This document shows, one piece after another, positions 17,205 through 26,876 of a DNA stretch of 40,148 nucleotides. The notes under the pieces are model-generated. The model worked only from the letters and a program-made list of their open reading frames with translations. It made no database searches and had not been told where the DNA came from. Source of the DNA: an uncultured Prevotella sp. (GTDB lineage: Bacteria > Bacteroidota > Bacteroidia > Bacteroidales > Bacteroidaceae). The stretch spans positions 1 to 40,148 of the forward strand of contig CAMAHD010000005.1 in NCBI GenBank assembly GCA_945834405.1, written 5' to 3'. Numbering within the stretch: position 1 is the stretch's first letter; each line of letters opens with the position of its first letter. The translations under genes and the position numbers were made by a program.

Positions 17205-20200
17205 CTAAACCTTCTCTACCTTGATGTTGACCTTTATTTCATCCATTTCAATCAGAGCACCGTCATTGTCAGCAACGGTGATGCTGTCGGCAAGCACCTG
17301 TGACTTGATATAGTCGCCAAAGCTGTCAATGGCTTTCTTGATACTCTCGTCTGGTGTAACAGTCACGCGAATACGGTCGACGATTTCCAGTCCAGTCTCC
17401 TTTCTGAGATTCTGAATACGGTTAATCAGTTCACGTGCCATACCCTCATTGCGCAGTTCGTCGGTCAGTTCAACCTCCAATGCCACGGTCAGATTGCCCT
17501 CGTTGCTGACGAGCCATCCGGGAATGTCTTCGCTGATGATGTCAACATCGGCAGCATCTACAGTTACTTCCTGACCATCGACATTCAAAGTCAGTGCCCC
17601 CGACTGTTCGAGCAAGGCGATATTCTCCTGAGACAATTCTGTCATCTGCTGGGCTACTCCCTTCATCAGTTTGCCGAACTTCTTACCCATGGTACGGAAG
17701 TTACACTTTACCTTCTTCACGAGTATACCCTGTCCTTCCATGAAGTTCAGTTCCTTGACGTTTACTTCATTGAGAATCAGGTCTTTCACCGCTTCAATAT
17801 ATTGTTTTTGGGTATCATCAACAGCTGGAATCATCAGCTCCTGTAATGGCTGGCGCACCTTGATATTCACCTTTCTGCGAAGGGCAAGTACCATAGACGT
17901 TATCTTCTGTGCCATACCCATTCGTGCCTCCAGGTTCACATCAATATCCTTCTCATTGGCTACAGGGAAGGAAGCCAGATGAACAGATTCTGCATGGTCG
18001 GCACCGGTAGCTTCATGCAAATCAAGATACAACTGGTCTGCATAGAACGGAGCAAAAGGAGCCATCAGTCTGGACACTGTTTCCAGACAGGTATACAGTG
18101 TCTGGTACGCAGAGAGTTTGTCTGCACTCATCTCCTTTCCCCAGAAACGTTTTCTGTTCAGACGTACATACCAGTTACTGAGGTCGTCATTCACGAAATT
18201 CTCAATCAGTCGACCAGCCCTTGTTGGATCATAGTCTTGCAACTCATAGTCTACATGCTTGACCAAAGTGTTCAGTACAGAAAGAATCCAACGGTCTATT
18301 TCAGGACGTTCTTCAACGGGAACGGCTGGCTGTGAACAGTCGAAACCATCCACATTGGCATAGAGAGCAAAGAAAGAATAGGTATTGTAAAGCGTTCCGA
18401 AGAACTTTCTTCTTACTTCATCCACGCCCTCTGGGTCGAACTTCAGGTTGTCCCAAGGTTCAGAGTTGGTCATCATATAGAATCTGACGGGGTCGGCACC
18501 ATATTTCTCCATCATTTCAAATGGATTGGTCACATTACCCACGTGTTTGGACATCTTGTTGCCTTTGGCATCAAGTACAAGACCGGTAGAAATGACATTC
18601 TTGAAAGCAACACTATCGAATACCATCGTGGCAATGGCATGCAAGGTAAAGAACCAGCCACGTGTCTGGTCTACACCCTCATTGATGAAGTCGGCAGGAA
18701 AAGCCAGGCCTTTGTCAATCTTATCCTGATTTTCGAAGGGATAATGAATCTGTGCATAGGGCATCGAACCAGAATCAAACCATACGTCAATAAGGTCTGT
18801 TTCACGCTTCATGGGTTTGCCCGTATCACTGACCAAAACGATATGGTCAACATAGGGTCTGTGCAGGTCTATACGATCGTAGTTCTCCTGAGAATAGTCT
18901 CCCGGAACAAAGCCCTTGGCCTTGAAAGGATTTTCGCTCATGACTCCTGCAGCAACAGCCTTCTCCATTTCATCATAGAGTTCCTGTAACGAACCGATAC
19001 ATTTCTCCTCTCCGTCCTCATTGCGCCAAATAGGCAATGGAGTACCCCAGTATCGAGAACGAGACAGGTTCCAGTCGTTCAGGTTTTCCAACCAGTTGCC
19101 AAAGCGGCCTGTACCCGTTGACTCTGGTTTCCAATTAATGGTCTTGTTCAGCTCAGACATACGTTCTTTCTTGGCAGTAGAACGGATGAACCAGGAATCC
19201 AAAGGATAATAGAGCACCGGTTTGTCTGTACGCCAGCAATGGGGATAGTTATGCACATGCTTCTCTATCTTCCATGCGGTGCCCTCTTGCTTCATCTCCA
19301 TGCAGAGTACCACATTGAGGTCTTCAGCCTTGGAAGCCGCCTTTTCATCATATTTACCATCAATATTGAACTCCGGCTTATACGCGTTCTTGACAAAGTC
19401 ACCGGCATGATGCGTATAGGCAGTAAGGTCAACACAGGCTTGGACGAAATGGTTGTCCAACTCATCCACCACATAATACTTGCCTTCCAGATCGACCATA
19501 GGACGTGTCTCGCCTTTCTTGTTTATCAAGAAAAGAGAAGGGATGTGTGCATCCTTGGCAACCTTGGCGTCATCTGCACCGAAGGTTGGTGCAATATGTA
19601 CAATACCCGTACCATCCTCGGTAGTGACGTAATCACCAGGAATCACACGGAATGCCATGTCTTCCATTTCCACGAAACGGTCTTTTCCGTTCTCACTTGT
19701 AAAGATATTGGCAGGATGTTCTGCGGCATAGGCCTTGACGAAATCTGCTGCATTATCATCCAATTTCTGGCAGGGTTTAACCCATGACATCAGCTGAGAA
19801 TACTGAGTTCCAACCAGTTCTGTTCCCGTATAGGTAGCGATGATGCGATAAGGCACCACCTTATCACCATGCTTGTAATCAGCCATGTCTTTCTTCTCGC
19901 CTTCAGGATTCAGATAGGCAGCAAGGCGCGAAGCAGCCATAATAACCGTTATTTTCTCGTCATTATAACTGTTATAGGTCTGTACTGCGACATACTCAAT
20001 CTTCGGACCTACACAAAGGGCAGTATTGGAAGGCAAGGTCCAGGGAGTCGTTGTCCAGGCAGCAAAATATGCCTTACCCCACTGGTTCCACTCTTCTTTG
20101 GGATTCTTGATGGCAAAGAGAGCTGTACAGGTGGTATCTTTGACATCACGATAACAGCCAGGCTGATTCAGCTCATGAGAAGACAATCCCGTTCCGGCTC

Positions 20201-20771
20201 CGGGTGAATAAGGCTGGATGGTATATCCTTTATACAGCAAACCCTTATCATACAGTTGGCGAAGCAACCACCAGAGAGTTTCTATATACTTGTTGTCATA
20301 AGTGATATAGGGATGGTCAAGGTCTACAAAATAACCCATTTCCTCCGTCAGTTTTCTCCATTCGGCAGTGAACTTCATGACGTTCTCGCGACACTTTCCG
20401 TTATAATCTTCTACCGAAATATATTTCTTTGACTGATGATTATCTATGTCAGCCTTGGTAATACCCAATTCCTTTTCAACACCTAATTCTACAGGAAGTC
20501 CATGAGTATCCCATCCTGCTTTTCTGTGCACCTGATAGCCCTTCATGGTCTTGTACCTGTTGAAGGTATCTTTGATAGAGCGGGCAAGCACATGGTGAAT
20601 ACCGGGATGTCCGTTGGCAGAAGGAGGACCTTCAAAGAAAATGAATTGAGGGCATCCTTCACGCTCGTCAATACTCTTATGGAAGATATCCAGTCCGTTC
20701 CATCTTTGAAGAACATCTCTGTTTACCTGTGTCAGGTTAAGTCCGTTGTGTACGGGAAATTTCTTCGTCAT
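17205..20771 (-). CDS. ileS: Isoleucyl-tRNA synthetase
   Basis: FFEGPPSANGHPGIHHVLAR, GWDTHGLPVE, KMSKHVGN; 1188 aa. Confidence 0.97.
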   Translation of the reverse strand: MTKKFPVHNGLNLTQVNRDVLQRWNGLDIFHKSIDEREGCPQFIFFEGPPSANGHPGIHHVLARSIKDTFNRYKTMKGYQVHRKAGWDTHGLPVELGVEKELGITKADIDNHQSKKYISVEDYNGKCRENVMKFTAEWRKLTEEMGYFVDLDHPYITYDNKYIETLWWLLRQLYDKGLLYKGYTIQPYSPGAGTGLSSHELNQPGCYRDVKDTTCTALFAIKNPKEEWNQWGKAYFAAWTTTPWTLPSNTALCVGPKIEYVAVQTYNSYNDEKITVIMAASRLAAYLNPEGEKKDMADYKHGDKVVPYRIIATYTGTELVGTQYSQLMSWVKPCQKLDDNAADFVKAYAAEHPANIFTSENGKDRFVEMEDMAFRVIPGDYVTTEDGTGIVHIAPTFGADDAKVAKDAHIPSLFLINKKGETRPMVDLEGKYYVVDELDNHFVQACVDLTAYTHHAGDFVKNAYKPEFNIDGKYDEKAASKAEDLNVVLCMEMKQEGTAWKIEKHVHNYPHCWRTDKPVLYYPLDSWFIRSTAKKERMSELNKTINWKPESTGTGRFGNWLENLNDWNLSRSRYWGTPLPIWRNEDGEEKCIGSLQELYDEMEKAVAAGVMSENPFKAKGFVPGDYSQENYDRIDLHRPYVDHIVLVSDTGKPMKRETDLIDVWFDSGSMPYAQIHYPFENQDKIDKGLAFPADFINEGVDQTRGWFFTLHAIATMVFDSVAFKNVISTGLVLDAKGNKMSKHVGNVTNPFEMMEKYGADPVRFYMMTNSEPWDNLKFDPEGVDEVRRKFFGTLYNTYSFFALYANVDGFDCSQPAVPVEERPEIDRWILSVLNTLVKHVDYELQDYDPTRAGRLIENFVNDDLSNWYVRLNRKRFWGKEMSADKLSAYQTLYTCLETVSRLMAPFAPFYADQLYLDLHEATGADHAESVHLASFPVANEKDIDVNLEARMGMAQKITSMVLALRRKVNIKVRQPLQELMIPAVDDTQKQYIEAVKDLILNEVNVKELNFMEGQGILVKKVKCNFRTMGKKFGKLMKGVAQQMTELSQENIALLEQSGALTLNVDGQEVTVDAADVDIISEDIPGWLVSNEGNLTVALEVELTDELRNEGMARELINRIQNLRKETGLEIVDRIRVTVTPDESIKKAIDSFGDYIKSQVLADSITVADNDGALIEMDEIKVNIKVEKV

Positions 20772-20800
20772 TGTTTTTGATATCTATTTGTATTCTATTA

Positions 20801-21436
20801 TTAGAAGTTTACGCCAATATTCAGATACAGGCATCCCGTATGCGAGGATTCGAAATCACTATGACAGATATTTGCCAAACCGAAATCGTATGCCAGTTCA
20901 CCGTAGATGACCTGATATTCAAAACCGCAACCTATCTTCAAGCCTCCGTCAAAGCGCTTGAAACGCTCGTCGGTAAAAGAAGACTCTACGGTACGGTCTC
21001 CATAGTCTTTCATCTTGCCGCTGATACCTACAGCCAGATAACCTCCGGCAAATGGCTGTACCGACATCTCGTCAGACATCTCGTAACGATATTTCACGAC
21101 AATGGGCATCTCCAGATAGTTGAGCGAATAGGTGAACTTCTTATGTTCGAGGGTACCCTTACCACCCTTCTCTGTATATGCCAAACCAGACTCCAAGTAA
21201 ACAGGAGCTGAAGAGGACAGCTGAAATCCGATGACAGCCCCCAGATGAAGTCCAGACTGCATGGAACCTCCATCCAACTTATCATCATCCGAATTGACCG
21301 AAGCCAATGCCAAACCCAAGCGCAAACCGTAATAGATATCATGGTCGTCCTGGAAACGGGAATATGTACGTCCGTACTGTGCAAAAGCATTCAGTCCCGT
21401 TATAAAAAGCAGCATGGAAAAAAAGATTCTTTTCAT
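20801..21436 (-). CDS. Outer membrane beta-barrel (PorT-like) protein
   Basis: Signal peptide; alternating barrel strands, LNYLEMPIVVKYRY motif, terminal aromatic residue. Confidence 0.8.
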   Translation of the reverse strand: MKRIFFSMLLFITGLNAFAQYGRTYSRFQDDHDIYYGLRLGLALASVNSDDDKLDGGSMQSGLHLGAVIGFQLSSSAPVYLESGLAYTEKGGKGTLEHKKFTYSLNYLEMPIVVKYRYEMSDEMSVQPFAGGYLAVGISGKMKDYGDRTVESSFTDERFKRFDGGLKIGCGFEYQVIYGELAYDFGLANICHSDFESSHTGCLYLNIGVNF

Positions 21437-21483
21437 TGTTTCTGTTCATTTATTGTATACATACTTCGAAGGTGACAGTCGGT

Positions 21484-21930
21484 TTACCCAAACTGCCACC
21501 ACTTTTTCTTCATTCTTTTATCAGGCTCACCATAGCTGGGCATAATGCCTCCACTCTCTGCCTCTGCCATCAGTTGATCCCATGTCTTTTTCTCGCTGAT
21601 CATCCGATAGATGGTTCCCCAGTCGGGCAAACCACCAATGTTCCGGTCGTCAATAAACATATCCACTTTCAGCTTCCTGCTGTAATGCGGATTGTTCTGC
21701 ATGGTTTCTTCCGGATAGTCACGGTTGACAGCATAGAACTCCAGTCCTCTCGCCTTGCACCATTCCACTGCCTCGTCAAGCAGCTTGCCTTCTCTCACGC
21801 TCCATAACACCAGTTTATGGTGATCGCGTATGAGCATCTTCAAGGTCTCAACAGCGAAAGGTCTTTCCTCGCCTATGGCTGGATATTCGTGAGTAACGAT
21901 AGTTCCGTCGAAATCTACTGCTATTGTCAT
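21484..21930 (-). CDS. HAD-family hydrolase (BT0820-like)
   Basis: IAVDFDGTIVTHEYP...KLVLWSVREG...DMFIDDRNIGG. Confidence 0.8.
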   Translation of the reverse strand: MTIAVDFDGTIVTHEYPAIGEERPFAVETLKMLIRDHHKLVLWSVREGKLLDEAVEWCKARGLEFYAVNRDYPEETMQNNPHYSRKLKVDMFIDDRNIGGLPDWGTIYRMISEKKTWDQLMAEAESGGIMPSYGEPDKRMKKKWWQFG

Positions 21931-24458
21931 TTCTTTACCGAGTTGTCATCTTTATTACCATAATGGCTGTTGGCATAATTGCCATAGCTGCCATAACTAC
22001 CATAGTTACCATAACCGCCGTAACGGCCATAGCGTCCGTATTTACCGTAGCTGCCATATCCATAATAGTAGCCATACTTCTTCTTGGACATGTCAACACC
22101 GTTGAGAACGACACACATGTTGGGCAGTTTCTTTTCTGCTGCCAAACTGTTGACAAGTGCAAAGGCAGCCTTGGGAGTATAGTCAGCACGGCATACGAAG
22201 GCAGAAACATCAGCCAGCTTGGCAATCTGCAAAGTATCAGTAACAAGACCGATAGGTGCCGTATCGAGAATCACATAGTCGTACTCTTCTTTCAGAATAT
22301 TGATAATCTGTTCGAGATTGACTCGTGCCAACAACTCCGTGGGGTTGGGAGGTGTAGGTCCAGCAAGTATCAAATCCAAGTTCTTGTTGGCATTGGACGG
22401 TCTCAGCTGTTCCTTGACTGCCTGAGGAGTCACAGTCTCTTTAGCCAGAAGAGGCGTCATACCGCCGCTCTTGTCTGTTACATTGAAGAGTTTTCCCAAA
22501 GCAGGCTTACGGATGTCGAGACCCAGCAGAACCACCTTCTTACCCAGCAAAGCGAAGCTGACTGCCAAATTGGCTGCATTGAAAGTCTTTCCTTCACCTG
22601 AAGTGGACGAGGTGAAGAGTATCACCTTCTGGTTCTCCTTCAACATAAACTGTATGTTGGTACGCAAAGAACGGAAGATCTCGTCCATCTGAGAGTTCTG
22701 ATTCTCCTTCACTACGATACCAGCAGAGGTCTTGGCATTATCACTTGCCACGGCAACATCAGCCACAATAGGCAAGGATGTGAGCCGTGCCACATCTTCA
22801 TGTCCCTCAATCTTATAGCGCATCATCTGAATCAGATAGATAATCAGCAAGGGCAATCCGAAACCAACCACCAATGCGATGAGCAAGATGACGGGAGTCT
22901 TGGGACTTACCTTTCCTTCATATACTGGTTCGTCGATGAGTTTTCCCTTATCTGCAGTTGCTGCTAAAGAAATGGAGTTTTCCTCACGTTTCTGCAAGAG
23001 CATGAGATACAGGCCAGACTTGACTTCCTGCTGGCGGCCTATCTGTGTCAAGATACGCTCTTGCTCAGGAGTATTGTCTACCTTGTTACGATACTTCGCA
23101 TATTCGCTTTCAATACCTCTGCGCTGAATGTCGGCCGAGCGTCTTGCCTGTAACAAGGCAACGCGAATACTACGGAGGAGTTCATCCAAAGTAGCGGTAA
23201 TGGTCTGTACCTGCGGAGCCATCTCCGTCAAGGAACGCAACAGACGATTACGGTCGAGCACGTCCTTGTTATATTGGTTAATCAGTACCGTAGAGGCTTG
23301 GTCGGCAAGACCAACATTGGAAGGAATAATCTGATATTTGTTATCACTATTATCAATAAACTCCCTCAGATAATCCAGCAATTCTATCTGTGTCTGAGCT
23401 TCTGAAAGCTTGGTTGAGAGCAGACTGGTCTGTGCAAGGTTCTGGGTAGCATCCAACTGAAGCTGGGTCATATTATACCTTTTCTTATAGTTCTCCAGCT
23501 CGCCTTCAGTCATACCCAGTTCATTATTGATTTTTTCCAGACGTCCGTTGATAAACTCCTCGGTCTTTACCGCAATCTCATTCTTGTCAGCATTTGCCTG
23601 ACGGTTATAGCATACAGCAAGCTGCAGCAAGAAGTCTTCGGCACGCTTCACCGACTTGTCATTCAAGGTGATTTGGGCAATAGAAGTAGTCTTGGACGTA
23701 GGAGCAATTGTCATATTGCTCACATAACTTGCAGCAACTGTCGTAGGAGGATAGATGGTAGCGATGATGTCGCGCTCGTCATCCAATTCCGGGTCCATAT
23801 AGCGGTTGAAGGAGAATTTCAAGATTCCGGCAGGAGTCTTGAATGTAGCAGGAAGAGCGGAGAACTTTCTGGAGAAAGTCACAGCCTCTTTGTTCTTATT
23901 ATAACACAGTCCTTTCATGGTATATTGACCATTAGAGTGACTGACTCTGACTTCCACCTTATTATATTTAGCAGGCAGAGTCGATTTGTCCATGGCTTCC
24001 AGACTCACGGGATCCAGGTCAACATTGACACGCTGAGTATTATAAATCAGATGGTCTTTGATTCTTCCCTCCTTTTTGTAGTCTACATATAATTTGAGGT
24101 CGCGCACTGCTTCTCTTGAAAGGATGCGGCTCTGAAGTATCTCCACCTCATTGTCAATACCATTACTGTTTGAAATGAATCCGAAATCCTGCATGTTTGA
24201 CAACATCTGGTTGACGCCACCTCGTTTGTTATTCTGTTCTTCCTTGATCAGCATCTTTGTAGACACTTGATACACCGGACTCTTGTAGCGCAGATAAAGA
24301 ACAGCACAACAAAGCATGATGAACACTGAAAGTGCAAACCACTGCCAGTTAAGAATAAACAACGCTAGCAGCGTCTTGAAATCGAACGAGCTTTCGTTCT
24401 CTGTCGTCTGTCCGTTATTGACTCTATCCACGGAGTCATTGAATTTCTGTTCTTCCAT
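21927..24458 (-). CDS. Polysaccharide biosynthesis tyrosine autokinase (Wzz + BY-kinase, Wzc-like)
   Basis: Wzz-like N-terminus, coiled coil, Walker FTSSTSGEGKTFNAANLA, VVLLGLDIRKP, DYVILDTAPIG, Tyr-rich C-terminus. Confidence 0.93.
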   Translation of the reverse strand: MEEQKFNDSVDRVNNGQTTENESSFDFKTLLALFILNWQWFALSVFIMLCCAVLYLRYKSPVYQVSTKMLIKEEQNNKRGGVNQMLSNMQDFGFISNSNGIDNEVEILQSRILSREAVRDLKLYVDYKKEGRIKDHLIYNTQRVNVDLDPVSLEAMDKSTLPAKYNKVEVRVSHSNGQYTMKGLCYNKNKEAVTFSRKFSALPATFKTPAGILKFSFNRYMDPELDDERDIIATIYPPTTVAASYVSNMTIAPTSKTTSIAQITLNDKSVKRAEDFLLQLAVCYNRQANADKNEIAVKTEEFINGRLEKINNELGMTEGELENYKKRYNMTQLQLDATQNLAQTSLLSTKLSEAQTQIELLDYLREFIDNSDNKYQIIPSNVGLADQASTVLINQYNKDVLDRNRLLRSLTEMAPQVQTITATLDELLRSIRVALLQARRSADIQRRGIESEYAKYRNKVDNTPEQERILTQIGRQQEVKSGLYLMLLQKREENSISLAATADKGKLIDEPVYEGKVSPKTPVILLIALVVGFGLPLLIIYLIQMMRYKIEGHEDVARLTSLPIVADVAVASDNAKTSAGIVVKENQNSQMDEIFRSLRTNIQFMLKENQKVILFTSSTSGEGKTFNAANLAVSFALLGKKVVLLGLDIRKPALGKLFNVTDKSGGMTPLLAKETVTPQAVKEQLRPSNANKNLDLILAGPTPPNPTELLARVNLEQIINILKEEYDYVILDTAPIGLVTDTLQIAKLADVSAFVCRADYTPKAAFALVNSLAAEKKLPNMCVVLNGVDMSKKKYGYYYGYGSYGKYGRYGRYGGYGNYGSYGSYGNYANSHYGNKDDNSVKK

Positions 24459-24499
24459 GACTTAAAAATTTCCCAAAATCTTAAATTTCTTATCTAACA

Positions 24500-25366
24500 C
24501 TAAATTTTCATCAGATACTGTCCGTACCCATTCTTCAGCATGGGTTTAGCCAGTTCGTGCAACTTTTCCTTTGTTATCCATCCTTGTCTGTAGGCTATTT
24601 CCTCCAGACAAGCCACCTTGAGTCCCTGGCGCTTTTCGATGACCTCTATGAAGGTACTTGCCTCACTCAGGCTGTCATGGGTACCCGTATCTAACCAGGC
24701 GAAACCGCGCTGCAAGGGCAGAACCCTCAACGAGCCATCCTCCAGATACTTTTGATTGACAGTCGTTATCTCCAGTTCACCTCGGGCACTGGGCTTGATA
24801 TGCTTGGCAATCTCCACAACGCTATTGGGATAAAAATAGAGACCTACAACTGCATAATTGGACTTGGGGTGTTCGGGTTTTTCTTCTATACTCAGACATT
24901 TTCCATCCTGATCGAACTCAGCTACGCCGTAGCGTTCCGGGTCGTTGACATAATAGCCAAAGACCGTAGCAAGCCCGCCTTTTTCAACATTTTCCACACT
25001 TTGTCTGAGCAAGGAAGAGAAACCGCTTCCATAGAAGATATTATCTCCCAACACCAGACACACGGAGTCATCGCCGATAAATTTCTCACCGATAATAAAA
25101 GCCTGCGCCAATCCGTCCGGAGAGGGCTGCTCCGCATATTCAAATCTCACGCCAAGATCTTCACCACTTCCCAACAGCCGCTTGAACCCCGGCAAGTCTG
25201 CCGGTGTGCTGATAATCAAAATATCCCTGATACCGGCCAGCATCAAGACAGAAACCGGATAATAAATCATCGGTTTGTCGAAAATGGGTATCAGTTGTTT
25301 ACTAATGCCTTTGGTGATGGGATAAAGTCGTGTCCCACTGCCACCTGCCAATACAATTCCTTTCAT
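24500..25366 (-). CDS. rfbA: Glucose-1-phosphate thymidylyltransferase
   Basis: [58 protein letters not shown]. Confidence 0.96.
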   Translation of the reverse strand: MKGIVLAGGSGTRLYPITKGISKQLIPIFDKPMIYYPVSVLMLAGIRDILIISTPADLPGFKRLLGSGEDLGVRFEYAEQPSPDGLAQAFIIGEKFIGDDSVCLVLGDNIFYGSGFSSLLRQSVENVEKGGLATVFGYYVNDPERYGVAEFDQDGKCLSIEEKPEHPKSNYAVVGLYFYPNSVVEIAKHIKPSARGELEITTVNQKYLEDGSLRVLPLQRGFAWLDTGTHDSLSEASTFIEVIEKRQGLKVACLEEIAYRQGWITKEKLHELAKPMLKNGYGQYLMKI

Positions 25367-25393
25367 TTAACAGCCTGTTATATAAATTCGGGT

Positions 25394-25402
25394 GCAAAGT
25401 TA
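25394..25402 (-). promoter_or_regulatory. -7 element TAACTTTGC for rfbA
   Basis: gcaaagtta on +, ~28 nt upstream of rfbA. Confidence 0.6.
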
Positions 25403-25467
25403 CGAAAAAAAATGACTATCTGAAATTATTTATGTAGAATTTCATTCACAATATGCGGAAAAAAACG

Positions 25468-25476
25468 TAACTTTGC
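25468..25476 (+). promoter_or_regulatory. -7 element TAACTTTGC, divergent from the rfbA promoter
   Basis: cgtaactttgcag ~35 nt upstream of the ATG at 25511. Confidence 0.6.
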
Positions 25477-25510
25477 AGGCAAAAACAACAATATTCTAAG
25501 ATTTTAACAA

Positions 25511-26137
25511 ATGAATTTCATAACAAGACTATTTAAGAAGAAAGATGCCGAAGAAACAAGGGTTGGTGGCATGGAAGATTTCATGACCCTTATCCGGGTA
25601 TATTTCCAGGCAGCGATAGCCGCCGATTTGGGAATAACCAGCCTGGCAGCCCTACCCGACCTACGAATCTTCAAAAGTACACTCCACGTACCCACAGTGA
25701 ACAACAAGTTAGGCGTTGGAGAGCGAAGCAAATGCAAGAAAATGCTGAAGGACATGTATGGCTTAGAGGACGATTTTTTCAAGGAAATTGACCATAGCAT
25801 CCGCAAGCGTTGCCGTAAGATGCAGGAAGTACAGCCCTACTTCATCCAGTTCCAGGGATTTACCCAAGACCTGATGATGCTGATGGGCAACCTCATGAAG
25901 TTCAAGCTCCGCCTCCCCGGTTTCATGAAGAAGGCTCTGTATACAATGACAGAGAAGACTGTCAACGACATATTCACGAAAAACGACTATACGGACGTTG
26001 GTGTCATCAAGACCGTACAGAATGTGCGTGCCTATGCCCAACGATTAGGCTTCAGCCAAAAATGGATTACCCAATTTGTCTACACCGTGGTCATCCTAGC
26101 TAAAAAAGAACCAAAACAACAAGAGCCAGAGAAGTAA
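25511..26137 (+). CDS. Conserved hypothetical protein
   Basis: 208-aa ORF with upstream promoter; no recognised domain. Confidence 0.7.
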   Translation: MNFITRLFKKKDAEETRVGGMEDFMTLIRVYFQAAIAADLGITSLAALPDLRIFKSTLHVPTVNNKLGVGERSKCKKMLKDMYGLEDDFFKEIDHSIRKRCRKMQEVQPYFIQFQGFTQDLMMLMGNLMKFKLRLPGFMKKALYTMTEKTVNDIFTKNDYTDVGVIKTVQNVRAYAQRLGFSQKWITQFVYTVVILAKKEPKQQEPEK

Positions 26138-26220
26138 AACGTGAAAAAGTCATAAAAAATCGATGCAAATCGAGAAGAATACAAAATAAAAGAATACCTT
26201 TGTAAACAAAGTGAGTACAG

Positions 26221-26523
26221 ATGGCCTCAAACGAAAAAGCTTTATTGGATTTTCAAATGCGTGTCAGACAACTGATTCTCCAATTTCAGGAAATGAAAAA
26301 GGAGAACGAGGAATTGTACGCGATGGTCGACAAGATAGAACAAGACCAGAAGGGACTCCGTGCAAAGCTTGAAGAAAAGCAGCGCCAATATGACTCACTG
26401 AAGATGGCGAAGATGATATCCGTATCTGACGAAGATGTGGAAATGACGAAAAAACGTCTGTCTAAGCTCATCCGAGACGTGAATAAATGCATTGCTGTCT
26501 TGACCGACCAGAAAACAGAATAG
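26221..26523 (+). CDS. Coiled-coil protein (ZapB-like position and composition)
   Basis: Heptad coiled coil; immediately upstream of zapA; TACCTTTGT promoter at 26195. Confidence 0.65.
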   Translation: MASNEKALLDFQMRVRQLILQFQEMKKENEELYAMVDKIEQDQKGLRAKLEEKQRQYDSLKMAKMISVSDEDVEMTKKRLSKLIRDVNKCIAVLTDQKTE

Positions 26524-26525
26524 CG

Positions 26526-26840
26526 ATGGCAGAACAAAACAGAGAAAAACTACATATACGCCTGCACGTCTATGACGAGGACATCGATGTGGCTATCGAC
26601 CGCAGCGATGAGGAGTATTATCGTGCAGCAGCGAAGCTTATAACCGACCGTTACAACGTATATTCGCAAATATATAAGGGACGGAAAAGCGATCATACCA
26701 TCTCACTGATGACATTGATTGACATCGCTTTGCAATATCAGAAGGAGCGCGCACGCAATGACGTGGAGCCCTTCCAGAAAGTTCTCACCCGTTTGACTGC
26801 CGACATTGACGACGTTCTCGGTACAAAGAAACAATCGTGA
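26526..26840 (+). CDS. zapA: Cell division protein ZapA
   Basis: IRLHVYDEDIDVAIDRSDEEYYRAAAKLITDRYNVYSQIY...MTLIDIALQYQ; start at 26526 inside ORF 26487. Confidence 0.8.
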   Translation: MAEQNREKLHIRLHVYDEDIDVAIDRSDEEYYRAAAKLITDRYNVYSQIYKGRKSDHTISLMTLIDIALQYQKERARNDVEPFQKVLTRLTADIDDVLGTKKQS

Positions 26841-26876
26841 GAATTTCTAACCTTATATATTTATAATTAATAACTT

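Noticed and set aside
21924-22601. 225-aa plus-strand ORF with hydrophobic Ala/Ile/Thr repeat N-terminus
   Set aside because: Antisense translation of the YGx repeat tail of the BY-kinase.
26841-26876. Possible 6S RNA between zapA and rny
   Set aside because: Only 36 bp, too short for any 6S RNA.
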